From: Competibacter sp963695105
GTDB lineage: Bacteria > Pseudomonadota > Gammaproteobacteria > Competibacterales > Competibacteraceae
DNA length: 36,226 nucleotides
Direction of reading: 5' to 3'
Assembly: GCA_963695105.1 (NCBI GenBank)
Contig: CAVOGC010000018.1
Location: 1-36,226 of the forward strand
The translations under genes were made by a program, and so were the position numbers. This document shows, one piece after another, positions 35,467-36,226 of this stretch; position 1 is the first letter of the stretch; the number at the start of each line of letters is the position of its first letter. A model generated the notes under the pieces. That model worked only from the letters and a program-made list of their open reading frames with translations, was not told the DNA's origin and did no database searches.

Positions 35467-36226
35467 ATGATCAAGGTGGGTATTGTCGGTGGGACGGGTT
35501 ATACCGGCGTTGAACTGTTGCGGTTGCTGGCAGCGCATCCAGAGGTGGAACTGGCGGTCATCACTTCGCGTGGCGAAAAGGGCCTCCCGGTCAGCGCACT
35601 GTTTCCCAACCTGCGCGGCCGGGTGAATCTGGCCTTCGTCGAGCCGGACGACACCGTGCTGACGGGTTGCGACGTGGTGTTCTTCGCTACCCCCAACGGC
35701 ACCGCCATGCAGAGCGCGCCGGCGCTGCTGGCAGCCGGTGTCAAGGTGATCGATCTGGCCGCCGATTTCCGCCTGCGGCAAGCCGAGGACTGGGAACGCT
35801 GGTACGGAATGCCGCACGCTTGCCCGGATTTGCTGGCGGAAGCGGTGTACGGCTTGCCCGAGGCCAACCGCGCCGCGATCCGCTCTGCCCGGCTGATCGC
35901 CAATCCCGGTTGCTATCCGACCGCCGTGCAACTCGGCTTCCTGCCGCTGCTGGAGGCGGGCATAGTCGATCCGCAATCGCTGATCGCCGACGCCAAATCC
36001 GGAGTCAGTGGCGCTGGTCGCAAGGCTGAGGTCGGCATTCTGTTGGCCGAAGCCGGCGATAATTTCAAAGCCTATAATGTGCCGGCGCACCGCCACCTGC
36101 CGGAAATTCGCCAGGGGTTGACGGCAGCGGCTGGTGATCCGCCGGATCTGGTGTTCGTGCCGCATTTGACGCCGATGATCCGTGGCATCCACGCCACCCT
36201 GTACGCGACCCTGACCACTCCCGATG
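35467..36226 (+). CDS. argC: N-acetyl-gamma-glutamyl-phosphate reductase (partial, 3' end outside window)
   Basis: ArgC reduces N-acetylglutamyl phosphate with NADPH, the third step of arginine synthesis. The visible 253 codons include the Rossmann motif GIVGGTGYTGVELLRLL (5-21), DLAADFRL (97-104) and the catalytic Cys149 in ANPGCYPT, and later KSGVSGAGRKAE and HRHLPEI. The frame is open to the last base of the window; the full protein is normally about 345 residues. The ATG at 35467 gives the standard N-terminus MIKVGIVGG. Confidence 0.96.
   Translation, partial: MIKVGIVGGTGYTGVELLRLLAAHPEVELAVITSRGEKGLPVSALFPNLRGRVNLAFVEPDDTVLTGCDVVFFATPNGTAMQSAPALLAAGVKVIDLAADFRLRQAEDWERWYGMPHACPDLLAEAVYGLPEANRAAIRSARLIANPGCYPTAVQLGFLPLLEAGIVDPQSLIADAKSGVSGAGRKAEVGILLAEAGDNFKAYNVPAHRHLPEIRQGLTAAAGDPPDLVFVPHLTPMIRGIHATLYATLTTPD

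Overview
This window reads as a high-GC gammaproteobacterial chromosome segment. The clearest taxonomic signal is the unbroken order initiator tRNA-Met, rimP, nusA, infB, rbfA, truB, rpsO, pnp, which matches the metY operon of Gammaproteobacteria. It is supported by ilvI-ilvH-ilvC in the order known from pseudomonads and by tRNA-Ser, 4.5S RNA, dnaX, ybaB, recR. A glycogen/alpha-glucan cluster at the right end would suit a glycogen-storing lineage such as Candidatus Competibacter; that assignment is inference only.

Layout, left to right. 1-1.5 kb: a visibly AT-rich gene for a polytopic membrane protein (minus strand), unlike everything else here. 1.67-5.0 kb: the branched-chain amino acid operon ilvI-ilvH-ilvC (minus). 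5.3-7.6 kb: a small secreted DUF4124-type protein and proS. 7.57-7.86 kb: a gene-free stretch with four exact DnaA-box 9-mers and AT-rich tracts that looks like a replication origin or DnaA-binding locus. 7.86-9.02 kb: acylphosphatase, a TlpA-like thioredoxin and a DUF4398-like lipoprotein (minus). 9.2-10.2 kb: a WrbA-type flavoprotein and a DUF2069-type membrane protein.

10.25-19.3 kb: the transcription/translation operon, with a promoter before tRNA-fMet, a terminator after it and a second terminator-like hairpin just before rimP. infB is split by an apparent 1-base deletion inside a 30-base tandem repeat. 19.3-22.6 kb: tRNA-Ser(GGA) and the SRP RNA, apparently on one transcript, then dnaX, ybaB, recR and a HIT-family hydrolase. 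22.6-25.6 kb: a decayed Hsp90-family fragment, rlmI, a small coiled-coil gene whose C-terminal membrane anchor is frameshifted, and lgt. 25.66-28.8 kb: an exported protein of unknown function and a photolyase (both minus), then bfd-bfr for iron storage.

28.98-34.72 kb: four same-strand genes for alpha-glucan metabolism: a GH13 enzyme, glycogen synthase GlgA and two different GH57 enzymes. They plausibly build and remodel one storage polymer. The window ends with a second TlpA-like membrane-anchored thioredoxin (minus) and the start of argC, which runs off the end.

Three independent reading-frame lesions (infB, the coiled-coil gene, the Hsp90 remnant) deserve checking. The one in infB, an essential gene, is more likely an assembly error than biology.
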